64,000 nt of DNA from CALXOJ01 sp034120015. Its GTDB lineage: Bacteria > Spirochaetota > Spirochaetia > JAFGXN01. The stretch spans positions 171,544 through 235,543 of the forward strand of contig JAXEIF010000029.1 of NCBI GenBank assembly GCA_034120015.1. Direction: 5' to 3'. The number at the start of each line of letters is the position of its first letter. Within the stretch, counting starts at the first letter, position 1. The notes beneath the pieces are model-generated. The model saw only the letters and a list, made by a program, of their open reading frames with translations, was not told where the DNA came from and ran no database searches. Both the position numbers and the translations under genes were made by a program. This document shows, piece by piece, positions 53,662-62,395 of the stretch.

Positions 53662-55920
53662 ATGAAAAAAATGGGGATGATTCTTATTGCCGTTTTATTG
53701 ATGATGGGATGTCCGGAAAAACCGGACTTTGATAACGGAGGAACCAAGCCGGACGGAGGCGGTGGCGGTACAAAACCGGGTCAGGAAGTCGTTAAAGTTG
53801 AAAAAGTCGAGATTTCTCCGGCAGAAGAACAAATGGTTACAAAGGATGACACAAGAACATTGTATGTAAAAATAACTCCGGAAACAGCAACGAATCAGGA
53901 AGTGACGTGGAGTGCCGAACCGACCGGTGTGGTTGAATTGACACCGGATGCATCCGGCTCCTGTAATGTCAAAGTAGTATCTTCTGCAGCTGGTTCGGTG
54001 ACGATTACAGCTGTCAGCAAGGATAATGCCTCTGCAAAAAGCTCGGTTACATGGACTGTATTGGCGGATGATGGTATCGATACAGAAATCACAAGAGGAC
54101 CGAATACCTTCCGCTTAGTTAAAAAGGTTGTGTTTAACGATGCTTATGATTACGACGCTTTGAATGCAAGTTTAACATGTAAAGAGGATAAGCCTGTAAG
54201 TGAGTGTACGATTAAACTGAGTAAATCGGAAGACGGAAAATTGAAAGTTCAATTTCCGACTACAAAATATGAGGGAGATTTGTCATTTCCGATTGCACTG
54301 AAAGACGGAAACACCGATGTCAGTGAAGATGTTTCATATATCGCAATCAAAGCAGCGATTATAAAGCCGGCAAGTGATAAGTCTATTTCATTGGGAATCG
54401 GAACGGTAGCTGCAAACGACGGTAATGATGCCAAAAGAGGATGGGCCAATGAAGTGATTAATGGTTATAACAATGGATGGAATTACCGCATAGGTGGTGG
54501 TCGAACATCTTTTGTTTTGAATGATTCTGATTTTCATACCTATGGAATTGATTTCACAACTGCCGAACATAGCATTTATTATGACGCATCTAAAGTAGAA
54601 TCACAGGCACAGGCAACAGGTTCGGTTAAATCCGAACAGATAATCGATATCGGGGCATCAACATATTATATATATATGGGACAGGAAGGCGGAGGAGAAA
54701 ACACATTAACCATCGAGTCGATCGCATTTTACAAAAAAGTAGGCGGATTGGACGGTCCATTCGGAAATACGTTAAAATTCTATGATGCGGAGCAGACGGC
54801 GGCTGCCGGATCCGTTTCGGTTTGGAATAACGACAGTAAAGTCTGGACAACATCATCAACTGATCTTCAGTACGATTTGCGGTGCGGAACCGATGCTTTT
54901 GTGCTTTACCATGAGGATAATTTTGATTATCCCAACGGTAAAGCAGGATTTAGTGAAATGATGCAAGCGCCGATTTCTTCAACGAAAACAGGAAAAGCGT
55001 GGAGAAATGATGACACATGGAATGCAACAACGATGTATCCTGCCGTTGATATAAAAGATGGAAAAATGGTTTTATCGGTTTACAAGGTACTTAATAACGA
55101 TGGAACCGGTAGTCTTCCTGCTGGATATTCTACAATAAATAAACGGAAACTCGATGAGATCAAAAGAACACAAAGTTGTTCTGTCGGCAGTGTTCTTTTC
55201 GGAGAGGATTGGCTTTACGGTTATATGGAAGGGCGTTTGTTTATAGATCATCAATCAGTGCCCGGGAATGAGTTCTGGTGTGGCTTTTATACTTTGGGTA
55301 CAAAAAAAATAAAAGATATAAATGCACCGTATTGGCCGAGTGGATATCAACAATATGGAGAAGAGTATAAAGTTTCCGAAATTCACAAGGAATATGAATT
55401 TGATATATGGGAAGAATATGATTATGCAGGGCACCAAATTTTGCATACATGGTGTTCTGAGCAGGGAAAATCGGGTGTTGTCTCGAATCGAGGAAACAAT
55501 AATCGTTTTAATACCGATTATGAGGGAAATATAGGATTTCCCTCTCGAACTGGCGATTATACGAATCCAAATAATTATGTCAATGTGGCCATGGTTTGGA
55601 CTCCTGAAAAAGTTGTTTTTTATATGAGCGGCAATGCAAGGCGGGTGATTATCGGGTCGGATCCGTCTAAAATTCAGGGGTTGACTAATAGCTTTACCAA
55701 TAAAGGAATAGCTGGCAGCTTCGGTGTCTCGAGAGATGATTTTCAGGTTATTCCCGATATTGCCCAGACGATTTATCTTGTGATTGCAGCGAACGGAGTA
55801 AATGCTGGTGGTGGTGTTATGCGTAATGCTGCAGTGGGAACAGCAAAACCTTTTGTCTACTATGATTCCTTCAAATACTACAAATATGTCGGATCGTTGG
55901 AAGATAAAACGCAAAATTAA
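53662..55920 (+). CDS. Modular GH16 lipoprotein with Big_2 and central domain
   Basis: 752 residues: lipobox M-M-G-C (Cys17, then Pro), a Gly/Lys/Pro linker, a Big_2 Ig-like domain (about 45-135), a central module of about 200 residues shared with two neighbours (starts I-T-R-G..F-R-L-V-K, ends IAFYKKVGG), and a C-terminal GH16 domain (about 415-745) with E579-F-D581-I-W-E584 and HQILHTW. The layout suggests an enzyme held away from the membrane by an Ig spacer, with a binding domain before the catalytic one; that role of the central module is inferred. AAGGAG precedes the ATG. Parts of the coding sequence are more AT-rich than in its neighbours. Confidence 0.82.
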   Translation: MKKMGMILIAVLLMMGCPEKPDFDNGGTKPDGGGGGTKPGQEVVKVEKVEISPAEEQMVTKDDTRTLYVKITPETATNQEVTWSAEPTGVVELTPDASGSCNVKVVSSAAGSVTITAVSKDNASAKSSVTWTVLADDGIDTEITRGPNTFRLVKKVVFNDAYDYDALNASLTCKEDKPVSECTIKLSKSEDGKLKVQFPTTKYEGDLSFPIALKDGNTDVSEDVSYIAIKAAIIKPASDKSISLGIGTVAANDGNDAKRGWANEVINGYNNGWNYRIGGGRTSFVLNDSDFHTYGIDFTTAEHSIYYDASKVESQAQATGSVKSEQIIDIGASTYYIYMGQEGGGENTLTIESIAFYKKVGGLDGPFGNTLKFYDAEQTAAAGSVSVWNNDSKVWTTSSTDLQYDLRCGTDAFVLYHEDNFDYPNGKAGFSEMMQAPISSTKTGKAWRNDDTWNATTMYPAVDIKDGKMVLSVYKVLNNDGTGSLPAGYSTINKRKLDEIKRTQSCSVGSVLFGEDWLYGYMEGRLFIDHQSVPGNEFWCGFYTLGTKKIKDINAPYWPSGYQQYGEEYKVSEIHKEYEFDIWEEYDYAGHQILHTWCSEQGKSGVVSNRGNNNRFNTDYEGNIGFPSRTGDYTNPNNYVNVAMVWTPEKVVFYMSGNARRVIIGSDPSKIQGLTNSFTNKGIAGSFGVSRDDFQVIPDIAQTIYLVIAANGVNAGGGVMRNAAVGTAKPFVYYDSFKYYKYVGSLEDKTQN

Positions 55921-55941
55921 ATACACAATAAGGAGAAGAAA

Positions 55942-57036
55942 ATGAATTTAACAAAGAAATTTTTGGGAACAGTTTTGACAGTTGCGGCCGTGGGCATGAT
56001 GGGATGTCCGCCGAAAACGACCGAAGAGGATGTTGTATCCAACAAATTGAGCATGGAAGCGGGGACGGCAAAAATCGACGGTAAAGAAGTCGCTTATGAT
56101 ATGAAGTCGGGAAAAGACTGCTTTAAGCTCTATTTTTCCGATGACTTTAATTATACGAGCAAAGAACAACTATTCAGTGCTCCATTGCCTGGAGATATTG
56201 ATATTTCAAAAGATACGATTGATAAAAAAACAAAGAATGCATGGTTCGGACAGTTAACATGGAATAATACTCCTGATGCGATTGAAGTCAAAGACGGAGC
56301 GTTGGAGCTCTATGTTAAACGGGTTGATCCCGAGACTTACCCTACACCTGATGGAGCCCAAACCGGTACCGGACAGGATGAAGACTGGCATCTGATTTGC
56401 GATTCGATTTGCGGTGGAGTTACTTTTAATAAAGAAATAAAATACGGATATCTTGAAGCGAAGATTATGATGCCCGAGAAGAAGTATTCTGAATACTGGC
56501 CCGGTTTTTACACTGAAGGATATACGACCACAACCGAGGATGGTGAAAAGAAAGCAACAGCCGGTTACGAATTTGATATTTTTGAACCGATGGGCACGAG
56601 CAAAATTGATCAGCCGACTCACTGGCGAGCGTTGCAACCCGGAGATCGTTTGAATACATTACAGAAACAGAGTCCGCTGGAATTTAATAAATGGATTACC
56701 GCTTCCGTTGCCTGGACGCCGGATAAGGTTGCCTATTATTTGGACGGACAGCTTTCCTATGTCATTTATAATGATAATCATAATGGAGCACTGACGGAGA
56801 CAGCTGTGAAAAAAATAACCGAAAGCAGTAAAGCAACTGTTGCCAAGAAAAACAATTATCAGATTGTTGCCAATGTGCCGCAGGAGGTTATTTTGGTGGT
56901 TGCCATTGGAAAGGGATTCGGAGCGATTACGGGAGCAACTCTACCGACAATTTCCAGCCAGGAGCCCGGAACATCGGCACTGGTTTATAAATACGATTCC
57001 TTCAAGTACTACGAATATGTCGGTACCGAAGACTGA
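55942..57036 (+). CDS. GH16 family glycoside hydrolase lipoprotein
   Basis: 364 residues, lipobox M-M-G-C (Cys22, then Pro-Pro). Short lead with K-S-G-K-D-C-F-K-L-Y-F, then a GH16 jelly-roll with Y-E210-F-D212-I-F-E215, WPGFYTEG and ASVAWTPDKVAYYLDG. It is a clear paralogue of the gene at 51182, so that pair and the modular genes are interleaved. AAGGAG precedes the ATG; a terminator follows. Confidence 0.82.
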   Translation: MNLTKKFLGTVLTVAAVGMMGCPPKTTEEDVVSNKLSMEAGTAKIDGKEVAYDMKSGKDCFKLYFSDDFNYTSKEQLFSAPLPGDIDISKDTIDKKTKNAWFGQLTWNNTPDAIEVKDGALELYVKRVDPETYPTPDGAQTGTGQDEDWHLICDSICGGVTFNKEIKYGYLEAKIMMPEKKYSEYWPGFYTEGYTTTTEDGEKKATAGYEFDIFEPMGTSKIDQPTHWRALQPGDRLNTLQKQSPLEFNKWITASVAWTPDKVAYYLDGQLSYVIYNDNHNGALTETAVKKITESSKATVAKKNNYQIVANVPQEVILVVAIGKGFGAITGATLPTISSQEPGTSALVYKYDSFKYYEYVGTED

Positions 57037-57047
57037 TTTATACAGGA

Positions 57048-57088
57048 CCGACCGGCAGCTGCCTTCCGGTGACTGCCGGCCGGCTTTT
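57048..57088 (+). terminator. Terminator after the fifth GH16 gene
   Basis: An 11-bp GC-rich stem with one mismatch (57048-57058 with 57073-57083), 14-base loop, followed by CTTTT. Confidence 0.65.
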
Positions 57089-57155
57089 GATTGGCTGTTT
57101 CATGATCATGTATAAAAAGTACGGGAAAAATAATATTTGTAAAGGGGAGTTGTGT

Positions 57156-59174
57156 ATGAAAAAATTTTTAATTGTATTATTTTCTGTGTTTTTAATGACC
57201 GGGTGTCCGGACGATCCCACAAAGGGTGATATCGCTAACGGGAATGCTGACGGCGGGAAAACGCCTCCGAAAGAAGATGTGGCGGTCACCTCCGTTGCAT
57301 TAAGTGAGTCTGTTTTGAGCCTGGATGTCGATCAGGCAGCCGAGTTAAAATACACGGTTCAACCGGAAGGAGCCAAGGTTGTTTCTGTTGCTTGGACTTC
57401 CGACAATGACGGAATTACTGTCGAGAACGGCATTGTGACCGGTGTTACAAGCGGCGCTTCCGGAACGGTTAAGCTGACGGTTACGACAATCGGTGAGAAA
57501 ACTGTGGAAGCATCCTGCACTGTTACCGTAGCCAATATTCCCAAAATTATACGCAGGGCTTCCACATCTTATGTGCTGGTAAAAGGGTATGATTTCAATA
57601 CCCCCGAAGACGGTTCGAATTTACAGGGGAAAGACGATATTTGGGCGACACGGGCGCAGTTTTCGGGATCAATCGACGGGGGAGTTCTGACTGTCAATTA
57701 TCCCGCCGGTTCCCAAAAACTGGAAGGTGCTTTGGTTTACACATTTGAAGATGCTTCGTTGGCGGAAGCCGATTATGTGGAAATCAAAGGAAAATTGACG
57801 AATAATAATCTGAAAACCACTCTCGGTGTCGGTCTGGCGTCGGGACAGAATTTGCAGGAAGGTTATCAACGATGCTTTTTTTATACGGGTGCTTCATCGG
57901 CCGGTACTTTCGGTGTTCAATGGGGTTTTCGGGATACGAACGGCAGTTCTCCCGGTGCTTTACAGTACTCGATTCAACCGGACACATGGAAACTTTTGGG
58001 GATGAGTATCGGAGATGTTGCCGGTAATCTCTTTTTCATTGCGGATGCGGGCGATACTCAGACTGCCGGCGGCGCGGCTCTTGCAAAAGGAAATTCTTTT
58101 GCCCTTTATTTCGGAATGGATGCGATAAGTCAGGGGGCGTTCCCCGGCAACACGGTAACGATCGACTATGTTGCTTTTTATAAGCTGGATGAAAATGCGG
58201 TTATTTTACCGCCGGGAGACACTCTGAAATTCTTTGATGAGGTGAAAACAGCTCATGTCGTTGACGTCGATAACGTAGAGAAGGATGCCGAATATGATCT
58301 TTTATCCGGCGCCGATGCGTTTAAAACATATTATGCGGAAGAATTCGACGGCACAGTGAGCGAACTCATGCAAAAAACGTTACCTTCCGGTAATAAAGCG
58401 TGGGCCGAAGATCGTACATGGAATGTTTCCTCATGGGAACCTGCCATCAAAATTCAAGATTCCAATTTGATTCTGAATATTTACAAGATAGATGTGAACA
58501 ACATGAATCATAAGGAAATTGCGGGCGATGCCGGCCGTCAGGGACTGATTAAAGGACGTGCCGACTGCGTTGTCGGAGGTGTGAATTTCGGCGAAATGAT
58601 GCTGTACGGTTATGCGGAAGCACGGATTAAAATCCCGCAGCATACTTACAGCGGGTTTTGGAGCGGATTTTATACATACGGAACAAAACCGGTTTCGGGA
58701 AAACAGGAAATCGGTCACGAAATCGATATTTTTGAAACGGTCAGGGATAATGAAGCCCATCAGATTCTTCATTTTCCGAAAGGTGACGGACGGTTTGGGT
58801 GCAGCAAAGTAATCTACCATTATGACTGGAGAAATCAATTTGATGCGGCAGGTTATATCAAGGCTGCGGTCGCCTGGACTCCTGAAAAATTGGTTTTCTA
58901 TATTAATGATCGCGTAATCCAAACGATTACCAATACAGGAGATGTTGCCGATAATTTAAAGTCGAAACTTCGTGCAGACGGATACAACGAAAACGAAATT
59001 CCGGCAGTTCCGAATATTGCGCAAAAAATATTCCTGGTAATCGCCTCAAACGAAAGCATGGGTGGTTACGGCGGTTCTGTCAGTGCCCGAAATACGTTGC
59101 AGCCCGAACAGTCGGTGCCGTTCGTTTACTACGACAATTTTAAAATTTATAAGTATGTCGGCCGCATCAAATAA
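57156..59174 (+). CDS. Modular GH16 lipoprotein with Big_2 and central domain
   Basis: 672 residues from ATG 57156, which has GGGGAG 7 bases upstream and begins a clean signal peptide (lipobox M-T-G-C, Cys17, then Pro); a longer upstream frame is rejected. A Big_2 domain (about 40-120: SVLSLDVDQAAELKYTVQPEG) is followed by the shared central module (starts I-I-R-R..Y-V-L-V-K-G-Y-D-F, ends V-A-F-Y-K) and a GH16 domain with E522-I-D-I-F-E527 and HQILHFP. It is the best full-length match to the TAG-interrupted gene at 48929 and shows what that gene would encode. Confidence 0.83.
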   Translation: MKKFLIVLFSVFLMTGCPDDPTKGDIANGNADGGKTPPKEDVAVTSVALSESVLSLDVDQAAELKYTVQPEGAKVVSVAWTSDNDGITVENGIVTGVTSGASGTVKLTVTTIGEKTVEASCTVTVANIPKIIRRASTSYVLVKGYDFNTPEDGSNLQGKDDIWATRAQFSGSIDGGVLTVNYPAGSQKLEGALVYTFEDASLAEADYVEIKGKLTNNNLKTTLGVGLASGQNLQEGYQRCFFYTGASSAGTFGVQWGFRDTNGSSPGALQYSIQPDTWKLLGMSIGDVAGNLFFIADAGDTQTAGGAALAKGNSFALYFGMDAISQGAFPGNTVTIDYVAFYKLDENAVILPPGDTLKFFDEVKTAHVVDVDNVEKDAEYDLLSGADAFKTYYAEEFDGTVSELMQKTLPSGNKAWAEDRTWNVSSWEPAIKIQDSNLILNIYKIDVNNMNHKEIAGDAGRQGLIKGRADCVVGGVNFGEMMLYGYAEARIKIPQHTYSGFWSGFYTYGTKPVSGKQEIGHEIDIFETVRDNEAHQILHFPKGDGRFGCSKVIYHYDWRNQFDAAGYIKAAVAWTPEKLVFYINDRVIQTITNTGDVADNLKSKLRADGYNENEIPAVPNIAQKIFLVIASNESMGGYGGSVSARNTLQPEQSVPFVYYDNFKIYKYVGRIK

Positions 59175-59177
59175 AAC

Positions 59178-59202
59178 CATCCGCCCTACGGGGCGGTTTT
59201 TT
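59178..59202 (+). terminator. Terminator closing the GH16 cluster
   Basis: Stem CCGCCC (59181-59186) with GGGCGG (59191-59196), TACG loop, then six T. Confidence 0.93.
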
Positions 59203-59218
59203 GTGAAAAATATTTTTC

Positions 59219-59247
59219 TTGACAGAAGAGAGTCTTTCGGATATACT
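59219..59247 (+). promoter_or_regulatory. Promoter of rny-ymdB-tlyA
   Basis: TTGACA at 59219-59224 and TATACT at 59242-59247, spacing 17. The predicted start is about 13 bases before the ATG, just including the GGAGG site. Confidence 0.85.
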
Positions 59248-59266
59248 GAAGATAGGAGGAACCATT

Positions 59267-60799
59267 ATGGTGAATGTCATTTTATTTGTGGTCCTTCCTG
59301 TTATCGGTGTAATCGCAGGGTGGCTCCTGCGGTGGTTGTTTTCTAAACTGCAGTTATCATCGAATGAACAAAAAGCCGCGCGTATAAAAAGCGAGGCCAT
59401 AAAGGAAGCGGAAACGGCAAAAACGCGGATGCTTCTGGAAGCAAAAGAGTCTTTGTTGAAAGACAGAAATCAGGTGGAAAAGGAAATTCGGGAACGACGC
59501 GGAGAGATCCAACGGATGGAGCGTCGTCTGCTTCAGAAAGAAGAAGCACTGGATGAAAAGACCGCCGCTGCAGAAAAAAAGAAAAAAGAGCTTGCCGATT
59601 GGGAAGATCGACTGGGTGGAAGAGAAAAACAGATTTCCGGACAGGAAGAACAGTTGCTTCGTAAACTGGAACAGGTGTCGGCTTTAAGCCGTGAAGAAGC
59701 AAAAAAACAGATTATCGAACTCATGCAGGACGAGGCCAAACGGGATGCGCAGGAAATGCTTCAGAAAATCGAGCAGGAAGCGCAGCTTGCGGCCGATCAG
59801 AAAGCCCGTGAGTTTCTGATTGCCTCGATTCAGAGAATTGCCGTCGAGGTGACTTCCGATGTAACCATTTCAACCGTCAGTTTGCCGAATGACGATATGA
59901 AAGGCCGCATCATCGGACGGGAAGGCCGTAACATCAGGACGTTGGAGACACTGACGGGTGTCGATGTTGTCATCGATGATACGCCTGAGGCGGTTGTTAT
60001 CTCCTGCTTCGATCCGATTCGCAAAGAAGTAGCAAAAATTGCGTTGGAGCGCCTGATTCAGGACGGACGGATTCACCCGGCCAGAATCGAGGAGATAGTT
60101 CAAAAGGTTGTTAAAGAGGTGGCCCGAAAGATTATCGAGGAAGGAGAAAAAGTCCTTTATGATTTATCGTTGCCCGGATTGCCGCAGGAGGGCGTCAAGG
60201 CATTGGGTCGTCTGCACTACCGTACGAGTTACGGTCAGAATGTACTGCAGCATTCCAAAGAGGTGGCGATTCTCTCCGGCATGATTGCCGCGGAGCTGGG
60301 GTTGGACCCGGTAAAAGCCAAACGTGCCGGTTTACTGCATGACGTCGGAAAAGCCATCGAATCGGACGGTTTTTCGAATCACTCCGAGTTGGGGGCCGAA
60401 TTGGCCAAGCGTATCGGAGAAGACAAACTGGTTGTTAACGCTATTTTGGCGCATCACGGTGATGTCGAAGCGGAAAGTATTTATGCAACGATTGTTCAGG
60501 TTGCCGACTCGGTTTCGGCTGCCCGTCCGGGTGCCCGAAGGGAATCAATTGACGATTACATTAAACGGTTGGAAAATCTGGAGAAGATTTCCACCTCGTT
60601 CCCGGGCGTTGAAAAGGCGTTTGCAATGCAGGCCGGACGCGAGTTGCGGGTTTTGGTCGATACCGATAAAATTAATGATACTCAGGCAAAAGATTTGGCA
60701 AAATCGATTGCGAAACGGATTGAAGACGAACTGAAATATCCCGGACGTATCAAAGTGACCATTATCAGGGAGACGCGCGTCGTCGAATATGCCCGTTAA
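59267..60799 (+). CDS. rny: Ribonuclease Y
   Basis: 510 residues from ATG 59267 behind GGAGG; a longer frame crosses the promoter. An N-terminal transmembrane helix (about 2-24) anchors the enzyme to the inner membrane. A long coiled coil (about 30-200, Glu/Lys/Arg/Gln-rich) follows, then a KH domain (G-R-I-I-G-R-E-G-R-N-I-R-T), and an HD domain with H-D-V-G-K that cuts single-stranded RNA. It starts mRNA decay and scaffolds the degradosome in Firmicutes. Length is normal. Confidence 0.97.
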   Translation: MVNVILFVVLPVIGVIAGWLLRWLFSKLQLSSNEQKAARIKSEAIKEAETAKTRMLLEAKESLLKDRNQVEKEIRERRGEIQRMERRLLQKEEALDEKTAAAEKKKKELADWEDRLGGREKQISGQEEQLLRKLEQVSALSREEAKKQIIELMQDEAKRDAQEMLQKIEQEAQLAADQKAREFLIASIQRIAVEVTSDVTISTVSLPNDDMKGRIIGREGRNIRTLETLTGVDVVIDDTPEAVVISCFDPIRKEVAKIALERLIQDGRIHPARIEEIVQKVVKEVARKIIEEGEKVLYDLSLPGLPQEGVKALGRLHYRTSYGQNVLQHSKEVAILSGMIAAELGLDPVKAKRAGLLHDVGKAIESDGFSNHSELGAELAKRIGEDKLVVNAILAHHGDVEAESIYATIVQVADSVSAARPGARRESIDDYIKRLENLEKISTSFPGVEKAFAMQAGRELRVLVDTDKINDTQAKDLAKSIAKRIEDELKYPGRIKVTIIRETRVVEYAR

Positions 60800-60808
60800 G
60801 GATGAACA

Positions 60809-61600
60809 ATGAGCAGAACCGTTCGTGTTTTGTTTTTAGGTGATGTTGTGGGACAGCCCGGAGTACGGGCTGTCTTTACTCATTTAAGGACATTGATAAA
60901 AAAATATAAAGCCGATTTTACATTTTTAAACGGTGAAAATGCATACCGCGGTTTCGGGTTAACCCCGGAGATAGTCGAAACATTCCGTAATGCCGGTGTC
61001 GATTGTATTACCTCCGGTAATCATATATGGCAGGATGAATCCGTATTTCCTCTCTTGAGAAAAGGCCTTTTTGTTTTACGGCCCGCAAATTATCCGCTAA
61101 ACGATTTCGGTACGGGATATACGGTTGTCGAAAAGGCTGGGATTAAAATCGGTGTTTTGAATATTATGGGTCGGTATCAGCTTGCCAATATAGATTGTCC
61201 GTTTAAATGCGCCGCAAAATGGGCTCGAGAAACCGGAAAAATAACCCCCCTGCTTTTTATTGATTTTCATGCCGAATCTTCGGAGGAAAAAGAAGCTCTG
61301 GCCTGCTATCTGTCCGGAAAAGTTTCGGCTGTTGTCGGAACACATACGCATGTTCAGACTGCCGACGAACGGCTTGTCAATGATGAAACGGCATATATAA
61401 CCGATGCCGGTATGGTCGGAGCATCGCTCAGTGTTATCGGGGGTGATATTGATGCGTCGGTTCAGCGTCAGATGACGATGATTCCCCTCAAAATGGAGCC
61501 TGCGGAAGAATCTGTTGTTATGCAGGGTGTTGTAATTGATATGGACTGCGAAACAGGGCGTGCCGTTCAAATTCAGAGAATTTCGGATTCGGTATTTTGA
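60809..61600 (+). CDS. ymdB: YmdB-family metallophosphoesterase
   Basis: 263 residues with LFLGDVVGQPGVR, LNGENAYRGFGLTPEI and SGNHIWQDES at the metal site, and D-F-H-A-E and G-T-H-T-H-V-Q-T-A-D later. YmdB enzymes hydrolyse 2',3'-cyclic nucleotides and affect gene expression and biofilms in Bacillus. Location next to rny is widely conserved. AAGGA lies 8 bases upstream; the stop overlaps the tlyA start. Confidence 0.93.
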   Translation: MSRTVRVLFLGDVVGQPGVRAVFTHLRTLIKKYKADFTFLNGENAYRGFGLTPEIVETFRNAGVDCITSGNHIWQDESVFPLLRKGLFVLRPANYPLNDFGTGYTVVEKAGIKIGVLNIMGRYQLANIDCPFKCAAKWARETGKITPLLFIDFHAESSEEKEALACYLSGKVSAVVGTHTHVQTADERLVNDETAYITDAGMVGASLSVIGGDIDASVQRQMTMIPLKMEPAEESVVMQGVVIDMDCETGRAVQIQRISDSVF

Positions 61601-62376
61601 TGAAGCTTCTGGATCTGCTTGTCAAAAGATATGCGGACGAAACACGTGAACAGCTTTTTTCCGCCATATTATGCGGGGATGTCAGGGTTAACGGCGGGGT
61701 GGTGCGTGATCCCAAACTGTCGGTTTCGGAGACGGCCGCTGTCGAGCGTATATCCTTCCGATACGTTTCCCGTGGCGGGCTCAAGCTGGAAAAGGCCCTG
61801 AAAATTTGGGATTTTCCGGTACGTAACCGGATATTTATTGATGCCGGCTGTTCTACGGGCGGATTTACCGATGTTTTGCTTCGAAACGGTGCGGAACATG
61901 TCTATGCGGTTGATGTCGGATTCAATCAGCTTGCCTTTTCGCTGCGTAACGACAGCCGGGTTACCGTTATGGAAAAAACAAATATTCTTTCGGTCGGAGA
62001 AGACAGATTGCCTTTACGGCCGCATGCTGCGGTGGCTGATATTTCTTTTCGGTCAATTATCGGTCCGGCCGTTCATCTTTTCCGGCTTGTTTCCGGCAAT
62101 GAAATAATGGTTTTGCTCAAGCCCCAGTTTGAATGGAAGAATCCTCCGGCGCGATTTAACGGGGTTATTGACGACAAAAATGACCTGAAAGGGGTTTTAA
62201 AACAGTTTGCCGACGATCTTTGCAGTGCGGGGCTGTTCCTAAAACAATGTACGCTTTCTCCTATTAAGGGAACAAAAGGAAATACCGAGTTTCTTCTGCT
62301 GCTGCATCGGTTTTCGGGAGCTTCCGATCCGTATGAGATGTTAATCGGGACAGTCGGTAATTGTGAAAACGGATAA
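61600..62376 (+). CDS. tlyA: TlyA family rRNA 2'-O-methyltransferase
   Basis: 258 residues from ATG 61600 (TGATG overlap). An N-terminal S4 RNA-binding domain (first 60 residues) leads into the signature YVSRGGLKLEKAL and the SAM-binding DAGCSTGGFTDVLL. TlyA methylates 16S and/or 23S rRNA (C1409, C1920 in mycobacteria), making ribosomes sensitive to capreomycin; the name comes from a haemolysin claim in Brachyspira. It is followed closely by a convergent gene, with no terminator between. Confidence 0.93.
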   Translation: MKLLDLLVKRYADETREQLFSAILCGDVRVNGGVVRDPKLSVSETAAVERISFRYVSRGGLKLEKALKIWDFPVRNRIFIDAGCSTGGFTDVLLRNGAEHVYAVDVGFNQLAFSLRNDSRVTVMEKTNILSVGEDRLPLRPHAAVADISFRSIIGPAVHLFRLVSGNEIMVLLKPQFEWKNPPARFNGVIDDKNDLKGVLKQFADDLCSAGLFLKQCTLSPIKGTKGNTEFLLLLHRFSGASDPYEMLIGTVGNCENG

Positions 62377-62395
62377 ACGGAGTCGGAATCGTGTT

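Noticed and set aside
62377..62395. Terminator between convergent tlyA and the GerMN gene
   Set aside because: The 19-base gap has no stem-loop or T-run.
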